Part shown: piece after piece, positions 11,221 through 21,002 of the stretch
Layout: each line of letters opens with the position of its first letter
Numbering within the stretch: the stretch's first letter is position 1
DNA from: Conidiobolus incongruus B7586
Taxonomy: Eukaryota > Entomophthoromycota > Entomophthoromycetes > Entomophthorales > Conidiobolaceae
NCBI GenBank assembly: GCA_000697335.1
Contig: JNEM01015390.1
Span: forward strand, 1 to 31,011
DNA length: 31,011 bases
Direction of reading: 5' to 3'
The notes under the pieces: model-generated
Told to the model about the DNA's origin: nothing
Database searches by the model: none
Seen by the model: only the letters and a program-made list of their open reading frames with translations
Program-made: the position numbers and the translations under genes

Positions 11221-12915
11221 TTAAATAAGTGGTCTTGATCCAAGTCCATTGATTAAAGAGAGAGGACTTACAACATTCCCAATACCATTGTTAACAGAGT
11301 CACCATAAGTGGATGAAGCAAAGTTCTTAGATTCGTCGCGGTTGATTTCGACATTACCATGATTTTCAATCACTTGACTACGCTTGATTAGTCGAGTGGC
11401 TCCTACACCGTTAACTACATCCAAGGGTGAAACGCTATTGCCAATACCTGTGTTGACAGCATCGCCTAAGGTTTCTGAAGCGAAATTGAATGATTCATCT
11501 CTATTCACTGACCCGGTATTACCATGACTAACTCCCTGACTTCTCTTCATAAATCTTCCCCAAGGAGCAAAGAAAGCGACCGGAACAACTCGATTGTCGA
11601 CGCCATTATTCACAGAGTTGGCCCAAGCTTCGTGAATTGCATTTTGTGATTCATCACGGTTGATCACATTATTGCCCACTTTGTTGATTACTTGACTTCT
11701 CTTCATAAACCATGGAGATGCAGCAAAAGCGACAGGAACCATTTGATTACTGACTCCATTGTTGACAGCATTACCTCTGGCATCCCAGAGTTGATTTCGA
11801 GATTCATCACGGTTGATGAAATTGCTGCCAAATTTGTTAATCTCTTGACTTCTGCGGACGAGGAAATTGCTACCAACATCATTAACTACATCCAATGGAG
11901 AAACACTATTAAAAAGACCATTGTTTAATGAATCGCCCAAGGTGTCAGTAGCAAAATTAAAGGACTCATCACGGTTAACGGATCTCACACCTCCATGGTG
12001 AACTCCTTGACTACGTCCGAATAATCTGTTTCTAGGAAATCCTCCAAAGGAGCCCCAGAATGGAGTAAATCGGTTACCCAATCCATTATTAACAGAGTTT
12101 CCAACACTTTCAAATCCTTCATTTTGAGATTCATCTCTGTTAATTACGCTGTCACCAATTTTGTTAATGACCTGACTTCTCTTGATCAATCGACCGCTTC
12201 CAACTCCATTCACAAGCGAAAAAGGACTGACTGCATTTCCTATTCCGCTGTTGATAGAATCCCCTAAGGTCTCTGTAGAGAAGTTGGAAGATTCGTCACG
12301 ATTGACAGAAGTGGTGCCACTGTTTTGAACAACTTGACTACGACGGATAAGGGGCCTTGATCCAAGTCCATTAATAAAAGAAAGAGGACTTACAACATTC
12401 CCAATACCATTGTTGACAGAGTCACCGTAAGTGGATGAAGCAAAGTTCTTAGATTCGTCGCGGTTGATTTCGATATTACCATGATTTTCAATCACTTGAC
12501 TACGTTTAATCAATCTGGTTTGACCAACGCCGTCAACTAGAGAGACTGGATTAATGAGATTGCCAATACCACTGTTGGCAGCATCACCCATGTTTTCACT
12601 ATCAAAGTTCAAAGATTCATCACGGAGGACCCTACCGATATTTCCTTGACCATTTACTTGGGAACGACGGCCCAAAGCCGCACTAGCAATCCCTCCAACA
12701 ATATTTGAGGGACTAAACTCGTTACCAATACCTTGACCTAAAGCATCACCATAAGTTTGAGCAGAAAAGTTTGATGATTCGTCTCTGTTGATTCCACCAA
12801 TATCACCAAGGCCGAGCACTTGACTACGACGGTTGATAGATGGGTTTTGTGGAAGGGCTGAAGTTCCTAATAATAAACAGCAAGCAATAGTGGCAATAGC
12901 AGATTGAGAGTACAT
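11221..12915 (-). CDS. Secreted NRDES-repeat polyprotein (Kex2-processed type), 10 repeats
   Basis: A single exon encodes 564 residues. It starts with a signal peptide (about residues 1-20: hydrophobic core, then TSALP) and a short linker ending NRR. Ten tandem units of about 50-56 residues follow. Each begins SQ and has NRDES (LRDES in unit 2), usually GDS or GNS, then N-G-x-x-N and a Pro near the centre. Each unit ends before RR or KR, except one that ends in a single Arg (LFGR). These are Kex2 recognition sites, so secretion would release about ten similar peptides; this resembles fungal KEP proteins and Ustilago Rep1 in organisation, not in evident sequence. The final unit stops at LI, where other units continue with the basic pair. 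Two units are 94% identical in DNA. The function is unknown; a cell-surface or secreted peptide role is inferred. A TATAAAA lies about 95 bp upstream of the ATG. Confidence 0.85.
   Translation of the reverse strand: MYSQSAIATIACCLLLGTSALPQNPSINRRSQVLGLGDIGGINRDESSNFSAQTYGDALGQGIGNEFSPSNIVGGIASAALGRRSQVNGQGNIGRVLRDESLNFDSENMGDAANSGIGNLINPVSLVDGVGQTRLIKRSQVIENHGNIEINRDESKNFASSTYGDSVNNGIGNVVSPLSFINGLGSRPLIRRSQVVQNSGTTSVNRDESSNFSTETLGDSINSGIGNAVSPFSLVNGVGSGRLIKRSQVINKIGDSVINRDESQNEGFESVGNSVNNGLGNRFTPFWGSFGGFPRNRLFGRSQGVHHGGVRSVNRDESFNFATDTLGDSLNNGLFNSVSPLDVVNDVGSNFLVRRSQEINKFGSNFINRDESRNQLWDARGNAVNNGVSNQMVPVAFAASPWFMKRSQVINKVGNNVINRDESQNAIHEAWANSVNNGVDNRVVPVAFFAPWGRFMKRSQGVSHGNTGSVNRDESFNFASETLGDAVNTGIGNSVSPLDVVNGVGATRLIKRSQVIENHGNVEINRDESKNFASSTYGDSVNNGIGNVVSPLSLINGLGSRPLI
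11224..11379 (-). repeat. Last repeat unit, near-identical copy of the unit at 12346-12501
   Basis: This 156-nt unit (SQVIENHGNVEINRDE... to the C-terminal LI) differs from the third unit at 12346-12501 at about nine positions by eye, while the other units have diverged strongly. The two copies are about 1.1 kb apart in the same gene. Recent unit duplication or gene conversion explains this. Confidence 0.85.
12346..12501 (-). repeat. Third repeat unit, partner of the unit at 11224-11379
   Basis: This unit encodes a peptide that differs from the last unit by only two residues (Ile/Val and Phe/Leu). It is flanked by KR before and RR after, so it would be a bounded Kex2 product. About 94% DNA identity to the last unit is counted by eye. 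Confidence 0.85.
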
Positions 12916-13007
12916 TATTCAATAGTAATAAAAATAGCTGGTGACAAATAAATAATAAATAAATAAATAATCGAATTGATGTCTAGCCAACCACTGGGAT
13001 CATTTCA

Positions 13008-13014
13008 TTTTATA
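13008..13014 (-). promoter_or_regulatory. TATA box of the 564-aa repeat gene
   Basis: On the minus strand the sequence reads TATAAAA, in the context GGTATAAAATG, about 95 bp before the start codon. It lies in a slightly more GC-rich stretch than its surroundings. The spacing fits a fungal core promoter. Confidence 0.55.
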
Positions 13015-15913
13015 CCAACTAACAATCTGTCATCACGAAAAATATTGAGCAAAGATCTTCAACCAACTTACCCAATTGAAAATTCCAACTTAACGTTTTT
13101 CACCCATTACTAATTCCAACATTCTGAAATTTCACCTAATTGATCTTCTACCTATCGGAAGTCAAATTATATTCCCTTTCAACGATTTCTTCAACGGATT
13201 TTAATTTATTTTTAAATTATATAGGGTGTTTTTTAAATTATTCAAATTGAATGGGTTCTCTATCCTTCATTATTTAATAGTTTGGGTTTCAGATTATTAT
13301 ACTTGGTAATTGTTAGATATTTTATTTTTTGAATTATATCATATTCTTAAATATTATTATTATTATTATATAAAATTAAAATGTCGGTAAATTTTATGAT
13401 CTTAAAGGTATTAAAAATTATCAAATATTAAATATTGTTCATGTTAACCTTTGATATTCTATTTCCTTTGTTTTAATTTATTTAAAATATTATATTGATT
13501 TTAGTGATGATTTTGTGACAGTTAAATTAAGAAGCTATCTTTTTTTCCACTTGTTAATGAATCAATTAAAGTGGAATATCATTTTTATAAATAATATTTT
13601 TCGACATTAAAGATATAAAAGTGTATTCTTTGTTTATATCAAATTGTAGGCTGATTTATTAAATGATTTCTGAAGGGAGTATATTTTACATTTAAATATT
13701 TGACTAGTATTTTCTAATATTAAATTTAATACCTTTTGAAAGTAATCATAAGAGTTAAGACATACTCTAAACAAGTTAAATATTCTTCATTTAATATCCT
13801 GAGACTAAATTATCATATTCGGTATATCTGTTATCCTTATATATTTAGCCTTCAAATTTTCAACTAATGGAAAATACACTCATCCTAGAAAGCATTGAAT
13901 GAATCAATTCAAAGACTTTACTAAATATAGTGCTATAGATTATTAATCAACACTCAAAGTATTAATAATATTATTAAATTAATAAATATTGTTTCATTAT
14001 TAATAAAAACTTAAATTCATATTTATTGAAATAAAATTTTTTTTATTTTCAAATTTAAAACATTAATATTTTCAATAATATTTTGAAATCAATATATTTT
14101 CATAAAGAATATTTATAAATAATTATCGCTTTTTTGAATTAATTATTAATTTATATTTATTAATATAAATAAAATCATTAATTTGGAATAAAATGAATAA
14201 AAATTATTAAACGTTAACTATAATATTTAAAAATAAAGCAGTAATTTGATATATTGAGTAACTATTAATTATTTCATAATATTATAACATTGCAAAAATT
14301 TCTTTAAATAGATTAATTTTTCAATAATATTCAGAAAATTATAGATAAATATTATTTAATTTATTCTGGGTGTTATTTTCAATAGAATGATTATTTTAGC
14401 TTTCAATAAATACAGGAGTTTACAGATAGCAAACATTTTATTGTATCGACTGATCCATAGCTTAGAGTTAGATATTAAACATTGTATGATATATTTTATT
14501 AATAATATAGTTCTATTTCAAATCAATATTGTTATTCACTAAAATCTATCAAAAACTATGGAATAAAATCTTCCGAATTTGATAGACTGGTATTTCATTA
14601 CTAAATTATAGAATACGAATATTATAAAAATAAAACTAATTGTAAGAAATAGCTATATTGATATTCATATTGATATTAAATTCTATCACCTTTTTGTTTT
14701 TACTTTTATGGATATCTTAAAAATTTAAAATTGTATACATTCTGCACTTTCATTATAATTGTATATAATTTTGAAAATAATCAGCTGTCATCCAAGATGG
14801 GCTGAAATTATGTGAAAATTTACTCAGTCATATAATATTGGTAAATAGAGGTCTAAACGATATTGGGAATAGGATAAAGGTTGTTGAATTTTAATAGATG
14901 AGGGGAAATAAGCTACACATAATAAATTTTTTTTGTACTAACTTTTCAAAACAAGAATCAAACAACGAATATATTCAATTGAAAGTAAAATGAGACAATA
15001 AGTTGATATGATGCTTTTCAAACAAATAATTGATATAATTTCAAAAAATATAAATAGCAAAATTTGCAATCATTTACGTATAAGAAAATATAAATGTGTA
15101 TTATATTATCAATTAAAACATGAGTTATAAAATTGTTTAATATATAAAAACTTATTAATTTACTTTGATCATATAATCAAATATACTGTATATACTGACT
15201 AGAAATGTAATTTTTTTATATTAGTGGTATATTGGCCGTATACTAATATTATAATTTGTATAATATTTATCTTTCATAACCAATTTTGAAGATATATAAT
15301 TGTCATCATAACTGTATTTATTTCTTATACTAAATTAATAAATAGGAATAATTAATATAATGCCACGTACAGAGTTTATTCGATAACAATATTTATTGAA
15401 TTGTTATTAAAGTTTTTGATGATATATTTAAGGTTATAATGCATAGCGAGTTGACATATTGGTATTATATATAATACTTAAAGCTAGTATTGAATTAAGA
15501 TATCAATTAGGGTACATCTTGCTCTAAGATAATTAGTTTAATTATAAATAACATGTTCATTTATATGGTGATTTGAATTATATACACGTTTTAAGAGAAA
15601 CGTATCATATTATCTAAAATTGATTTTTGATCTAATATCATATATTGGTTTAATTAATAAAACTCTGATTTATATCATAGTACACTTTCAAATTAGAAAA
15701 TATAAGAGAAGTGATATTTAAATTAAACTACAACATATCATGTGATTGAAATATATTGGATATTTAATATATTTTTTAAAATTAATGGTTGAAAGTTTGT
15801 GTTTTGAATAGAAGAAATATGTGGGTAGCTGTAGGTATAAAAAGATTCAAAAATATAGAGCTAAAGTTTGATCAATTTAATCAATATGATACATAACAAT
15901 ACTTAACTTAGAA
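13015..15913. other. AT-rich gene desert between the two large repeat genes (left part)
   Basis: This holds the distal promoter of the minus-strand repeat gene and nothing else I can support. Frames are closed by stops every few codons, and there are many A/T homopolymers. I see no terminal repeats, transposase fragment or structured RNA. Confidence 0.6.
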
Positions 15914-15984
15914 GCTCTGCTGTTATAATGGTTAGCGCTCAAGACTTTGAATCCTGGGATATAAGTTCGATTCTCATGGAGAGC
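15914..15984 (+). pseudogene. Decayed tRNA-Gln (TTG) gene
   Basis: The sequence aligns by eye to a cytosolic tRNA-Gln: TAATGGTTAGC in the D arm, CTTTGAA as the anticodon loop (anticodon TTG), and AGTTCGATTCT in place of the B box. Stem pairing is damaged: one mismatch each in the acceptor, anticodon and T stems, and almost no pairing in the D stem. Several changes look like C-to-T or G-to-A. Oligo-T follows. It is most likely a pseudogene, although a divergent functional tRNA cannot be excluded. Confidence 0.7.
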
Positions 15985-17227
15985 TGTAGATTTTTTAAGG
16001 TTTTTTAAATATACTTCTCATTGATATTTTCTGATATATTTAATCTTATTTTTCATCATTATTAATTATCTTGTACCCAACATTCCTGCTATTTAACATA
16101 GCTATATTACTTTTATTACTATTCAATATTTAAATTAAATCCTTATGTTAATTATAGATATTGTTCAGTCTAAATATTAATAAATATAAATATATATATT
16201 TCAATATATTTAATAACTGTCGACCTTTGAAATATATAATTGTAAATTTTAATGAATTTTACACTTTGAATTATTTTATAGATTAAAAATATTTTAATAT
16301 TTTTTGACAAAAATTCATTAAAGTATATCTGAATTATATTATATTTCTAGTCCAAATAGATCAAAAAATTAAATCTATAAAGATAACAGCGTAATAAAAA
16401 TAGTAATACCAACTTAAATTTTAATTTATTTCGGATATAATAAATAACAGTTGATCCTCTTTAAACAAATTTTTAGAGTTACAAATTATGTATATAATTC
16501 GTAGTCAAAGAGTGGAATAACCAAATTCAATTTTTTATATATCTATTAAAATATTACCAATATATATTATAAATAATTGTTATGCGTTATTAATGAATTT
16601 GATATATTATTTTCCTATTGATAATTAAAGTATTTTATCCTTTTATTATATAATTCAATTCATTTAATTATGACTTTTTTCTTTGCCTCAAGTCAAAATA
16701 ATAGATTTTATCTTTACGATAGCTCTATACTTAACAATCTTCTAAAATCTTTTAATATTTTTGAATATGGTCGAGTCATTATATACTGATCTAATATATT
16801 GATAAAACCTTCATTTTTATAATCAACTAATTTATATTTAATTTTAACATAAAATCACATAATTAAAAAACTACCATTATTATTAAAAAAATTCTAAGAA
16901 AAATAATATAAAAATAAAAAATATGATCGTTAAATTTTTCATTTTATGATTATCTATTTAATATAAAACAATCTTTTGTTTAATTTAAGACTTATCAATA
17001 GTTTAAATGACCAATTAAATTTTGATATCATTAAAGTGGTTGAAAATCCAATCATTGATTTTTTAGGGAATTTCACTAGCAAAGTTCAACTGAAAATCTT
17101 AATGATATAATATCAATTCAATTTAATTTCCTACATGTTAATATTCAATATTATCTCTGTTTTTAGTAACGATTTCTCTTAATTAAAAACTTGTGTTTTA
17201 TGATATTCGCTTCTCAGCTTAATTAAA
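15985..17227. other. AT-rich gene desert (right part), promoter side of the 695-aa repeat gene
   Basis: This is AT-rich and I see no open frame or RNA gene. It is the upstream region of the plus-strand repeat gene. It ends in a short stretch of mixed composition holding the TATA box. Confidence 0.6.
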
Positions 17228-17235
17228 TATAAATA
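17228..17235 (+). promoter_or_regulatory. TATA box of the 695-aa repeat gene
   Basis: TATAAATA lies about 115 bp upstream of the ATG, followed by a less AT-rich probable start region and a C/A/T-rich leader with repeated TCATT words. Both large repeat genes thus have a recognisable TATA element at a similar distance, which fits strongly regulated genes. Confidence 0.6.
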
Positions 17236-17348
17236 GTGGTCTAGTGCGATTACAACAGAGATTAATATCATACTAGTCATTAATATTACCTTTCATCACT
17301 TCATTAGTTCATTATTCATTACTCATTTATCATTCATCATTTACAAGG

Positions 17349-19436
17349 ATGACTAGTCAACAAATTTTATTCATCCTAGCTCATTTAATCTTATCCAACA
17401 TGGCAATCCCTGCTCCCTTCACTGAGCGCAATAACCGCCGTAGTTTAGTTTCCGGTTTGGGAGATATGGGTGGTATTTTGCGTGATGAGTCCGATAATTT
17501 TGAATCTACTGCATATGGTGACAGTATGCTTGGAGGACAAGGAAACAAATTTATCCCACAGTCCACTGTCAATGGGATTAATGGACTAGCTCCTTTGGGT
17601 GTATTGCAGAGAAGAACTCAATTTGTAAGTAATGACGGGCATACTCGAATCAACAGAGATGAGTCTAGCAACTTCAGCGCCGAAACCCTTGGCGATTCCG
17701 TGAATCAAGGAATTGATGGAGTTATTAGCCCCACAAGTGTTGTTGGAGGTATTGCAGGAGGTGTACTGGGACGTCGTAGTCAACAAATTGTCAAAGATGG
17801 TGACACTAAATTGAATCGAGATGAGTCTGGTAACTTCTACACTGATACTTATGGTGATTCTGCTGGTCAAGGTATCGGTAATATCATTAATCCTAATAGT
17901 GTCGTTGGGGGAATGGCATCTAGATTGATTCGCCGTAGTCAGCAGATTATCAAAGATGGTGATACTAAACTGAATCGAGATGAATCTGGCAACTTTTATG
18001 CACAGACTTCGGGAGATTCGGTTGGTCAAGGTATCGGTAATCTCGTTAATCCGAATAGCGTCGTTGGAGGTTTAGCATCCAGTTTTGTTCGTCGTAGTCA
18101 ACAGATTATGAAAGATGGTGATACAAAATTGAACCGAGATGAGTCTGGTAACTTCTACTCAGACACCTACGGTGATTCTGCTGGTCAGGGTATCAACAGT
18201 TTGATTAGCCCCAATAGTGTTGTAGGAGGATTTGCCAATAGTCTTTTCCGCCGTAGTCAACAAATTGTCAAAGATGGCGATACTAAGCTCAACAGAGATG
18301 AATCTTCTAACGCATATTTTGAAACATTACAAGATTCATTGAATCAAGGTTTGAGCAATCTACTTAGCCCTCAAAGTAGTGTTGGTGGGCCAAGTGCACC
18401 ATTGATTCGTCGTAGTCAAGTTATTGAGAATGATGCAAATATAACCATTAATAGGGACGAGTCAGCCAATATGTATGCTGAAACTTTACAAGATTCAACT
18501 AATCAGGGATGGGGAAATTTAATCAATCCACAGAGCTTTATTATGGGACCTCGCGCTGGGCTTCTTGGACGTAGAAGTCAAAGAGTCAAGTGGACTGGTA
18601 ATATGGAGATTGACGACGACAATTCCCTTAACATGGCTTCCCAATCTATCGGTGACTCTCAAAATGCCGGAGCAGCTAATCAAATTAATCCACAGGCCAC
18701 TGTAACACCTTCCAGAGTAGCATTATTAAAGCGCCGTAACCCTCAAACCTCTCAAGCTGCAGGACCTGGCTCCAATCTTGCTCAATCTATTATTAGCAAA
18801 GTGAAAAATGAGCAATTACCGGGAAATATTGGCACTGTTTTAGGCAACACAGATGGAGTTAACTTATCTCGTAGAGAAGATCAATATCTTTTAACTGGTA
18901 CACGATATGTTAAAATAGATGAATCCGAAAACACCTACACAGTAACCGATGGCGACTCAGTGAATCAAGGAGTAGGCAATATCCTCCAACCTTTAACTGA
19001 GATTGGAGCACCAAATGCTAAATTGCTCAGACGTTCTCAAATGGTAAAGAACAATGGACAAGTTCAGATTAATCTCGATGAGAGTGCTAATGGATACACC
19101 GAAACATATGGAGATAGTGCTAACCAGGGAATCGCTAACAAGATCAGTCCCCTCAGTTTGATCACCGGTCCCGCACATGTACGTCGTGATAAAATTCTGA
19201 ACAATATGAATGAAGTAGTAGAAATTGATAGATCCAATAATCACTACGGCCTTACATACGGAGATTCGGTTAACTCTGGAAGAGGCAATATCATTAATCC
19301 CCAGACTTTAATTAGTGGTATTGCTGGTGCCGCTCTTATCGGTCCCCCTCCCGCCAACGCCGTTTCTGTAGGTACCACTGCTCCTGCTCCAATACCCGAG
19401 CAGGGACCTGCACCAATTGCTCAACCATTAATTTAA
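17349..19436 (+). CDS. Secreted NRDES-repeat polyprotein (Kex2-processed type), 12 segments
   Basis: A single exon encodes 695 residues with an N-terminal signal peptide (hydrophobic core FILAHLILS, then AIPAP) and a linker ending NNRR. Twelve RR sites divide the rest into twelve segments. Eleven carry the family repeat (D-E-S in most, GDS or QDS, then Q/N-G and a central Pro). One segment after KRR (starting NPQTSQAAGPG) lacks it and acts as a spacer. Four adjacent units beginning SQQI share the block KDGDTKLNRDES, so they expanded recently relative to the others. The last unit continues into a Pro/Ala-rich tail ending PLI. RR after each unit indicates Kex2 cutting in the Golgi to give secreted peptides of about 50 residues. 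It is a paralogue of the 11221-12915 gene. The function is unknown; the composition (Asn, Gly, Ser, Gln, no Cys) would suit a fibrous or surface peptide. Confidence 0.85.
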   Translation: MTSQQILFILAHLILSNMAIPAPFTERNNRRSLVSGLGDMGGILRDESDNFESTAYGDSMLGGQGNKFIPQSTVNGINGLAPLGVLQRRTQFVSNDGHTRINRDESSNFSAETLGDSVNQGIDGVISPTSVVGGIAGGVLGRRSQQIVKDGDTKLNRDESGNFYTDTYGDSAGQGIGNIINPNSVVGGMASRLIRRSQQIIKDGDTKLNRDESGNFYAQTSGDSVGQGIGNLVNPNSVVGGLASSFVRRSQQIMKDGDTKLNRDESGNFYSDTYGDSAGQGINSLISPNSVVGGFANSLFRRSQQIVKDGDTKLNRDESSNAYFETLQDSLNQGLSNLLSPQSSVGGPSAPLIRRSQVIENDANITINRDESANMYAETLQDSTNQGWGNLINPQSFIMGPRAGLLGRRSQRVKWTGNMEIDDDNSLNMASQSIGDSQNAGAANQINPQATVTPSRVALLKRRNPQTSQAAGPGSNLAQSIISKVKNEQLPGNIGTVLGNTDGVNLSRREDQYLLTGTRYVKIDESENTYTVTDGDSVNQGVGNILQPLTEIGAPNAKLLRRSQMVKNNGQVQINLDESANGYTETYGDSANQGIANKISPLSLITGPAHVRRDKILNNMNEVVEIDRSNNHYGLTYGDSVNSGRGNIINPQTLISGIAGAALIGPPPANAVSVGTTAPAPIPEQGPAPIAQPLI

Positions 19437-20684
19437 TACCTATCACATTTACATTATTTATCTATATTATCGATATCAATCTTATCTATTAACTAGATTA
19501 ATAAATATATACCATTTCAAAATTATCAATTTAACAAACTTGTATTATTATTTTTACTGTATAATCAAAATTAAGAAATATATATCAAGATAAGAATTTA
19601 ATTTAAATAATTATGAATAATCATTTTTATAGAAATATATTTAATAGTGTATAGTAAATTGAGAATCATAATTGAAATATCAAGAAAAATAAATCTCAAA
19701 TATATAAATCATATTTTGTCCTTAGGTAAATAATTAATATGAGCGATTTTCAACTAATTTATTACTTATTTTTAAACTTGAATAAATTTTCTTAGATGGT
19801 TAATTATTTTTTCAAATTTTTAATTTTAATATATAGTGTACATAATGATACACACTATTACATTAATATCTATAATTAAAATATTTATTTTTATAAATAT
19901 TAATTTATTTGATTGAATAGAATATAATCATTTAATATTGGTAACGCCTTAGAATTATTCATATTCAAAAATCAATCTATCGAATTAGATAATATTTATT
20001 AGATACATTCTTATAATATATGATATTCATCATGCTTGTTAAACATTTTATTTATTTCAATAATTTTTTTTGGCTCTGAATTTCATTTATCGTTATTTAA
20101 TAGATGAATTTACTTATATTTAATATTTTACTGATTAACTCTTTATTAACGATTAAACAAGATATTATATATACATTAATTATCGTTTTCAAAAGAAGAA
20201 TATTTATTTCCCAATTCATTTCAGATTTTATAAAAAATTTTAATCTTATAATAAAAATTGTAATTAAATTATATTCAAACATGATAGACAAGTTATGAAA
20301 ATCATAATAATAATTTGTTATTTATGATATTCATTTAAATAATATTAATTTATAAATTCCAAAACATTGATATCAAATATAAATTTGTTGATTCAACAAA
20401 ATATATTGACAGATGTTCATCTTAAATAAAATATACCAATATGCACCAATACACTGTTATTTTATATTTCAGAGGTTTAAAATTAATATTTTATACTCAT
20501 TAATTAAATTATAATACATATTGTATTAGTAATAATTTATAATAATTATCAAACTAATTTGATTTTTATTATTTCGAATAAATAAAATTATGTGATATAG
20601 AAAGGAGATTAGTATGTGATATTAATTAAATAACAAATTATATATCAATCGACTATCTAATCAAGCTTTCTTATCGATGATGAT
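19437..20684. other. AT-rich spacer between the second and third repeat genes
   Basis: This is AT-rich. Overlapping open frames of about 64 codons on both strands near 20100-20300 encode only Ile/Leu/Asn/Lys-rich sequence and reflect the base composition. I see no supported gene. Confidence 0.6.
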
Positions 20685-21002
20685 TTAAATAAGTTTATGA
20701 GGGAATTTTCCTCTTCTATCAAAAGTTAATGCTTTAGATATACCAGTACCCGAAATACCTCCAATGGAATTGATTGGAGAGAACGCGTTACCAGATCCAG
20801 AATTGAAAGAATCTCCAAACGTAATGCCGGTGTTCTGAAAAGATGCATCGTTGTTAGTGTTTCCATAAGGACCAGATGGATGTTGCAAAGTTTGTAAAGT
20901 AGCAGCTCCACTCGACAATAATGGAGTAGCATCCACTTCTACAGGAGCAGCTGAAATAAGTTGAATTCCTAGTAAAATATTCAATGTCAAATAGTTCAAC
21001 AT
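20685..21002 (-). CDS. Small secreted single-unit relative of the NRDES-repeat proteins
   Basis: A single exon encodes 105 residues. Residues 1-19 form a signal peptide (LTLNILLGIQLISAAP). The mature part contains one copy of the family repeat: NDASFQNTGITFGDSFNSG then SGN, SP and IGGI, which lines up with NRDES-NF-GDS-N-G-GN-SP-GGI of the larger paralogues. A dibasic RR near the end is followed by GKFPHKLI. Kex2 would therefore trim a short C-terminal tail. Like the 564- and 695-aa proteins it ends in Leu-Ile. It may represent the ancestral non-repeated form or a reduced copy. It lies 1.25 kb from the 695-aa gene, with converging 3' ends. The function is unknown. Confidence 0.75.
   Translation of the reverse strand: MLNYLTLNILLGIQLISAAPVEVDATPLLSSGAATLQTLQHPSGPYGNTNNDASFQNTGITFGDSFNSGSGNAFSPINSIGGISGTGISKALTFDRRGKFPHKLI

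Noticed and set aside
17586-18029. 147-codon minus-strand frame inside the 695-aa repeat gene
   Set aside because: It is a shadow of the repeat gene on the other strand; the same frame reappears in each unit because the repeat is periodic.
20097-20298. Overlapping 64-codon open frames on both strands
   Set aside because: Both encode almost only Ile, Leu, Asn, Lys and Phe, as expected from AT-rich DNA, and they mirror each other; no start context, intron or domain supports either.
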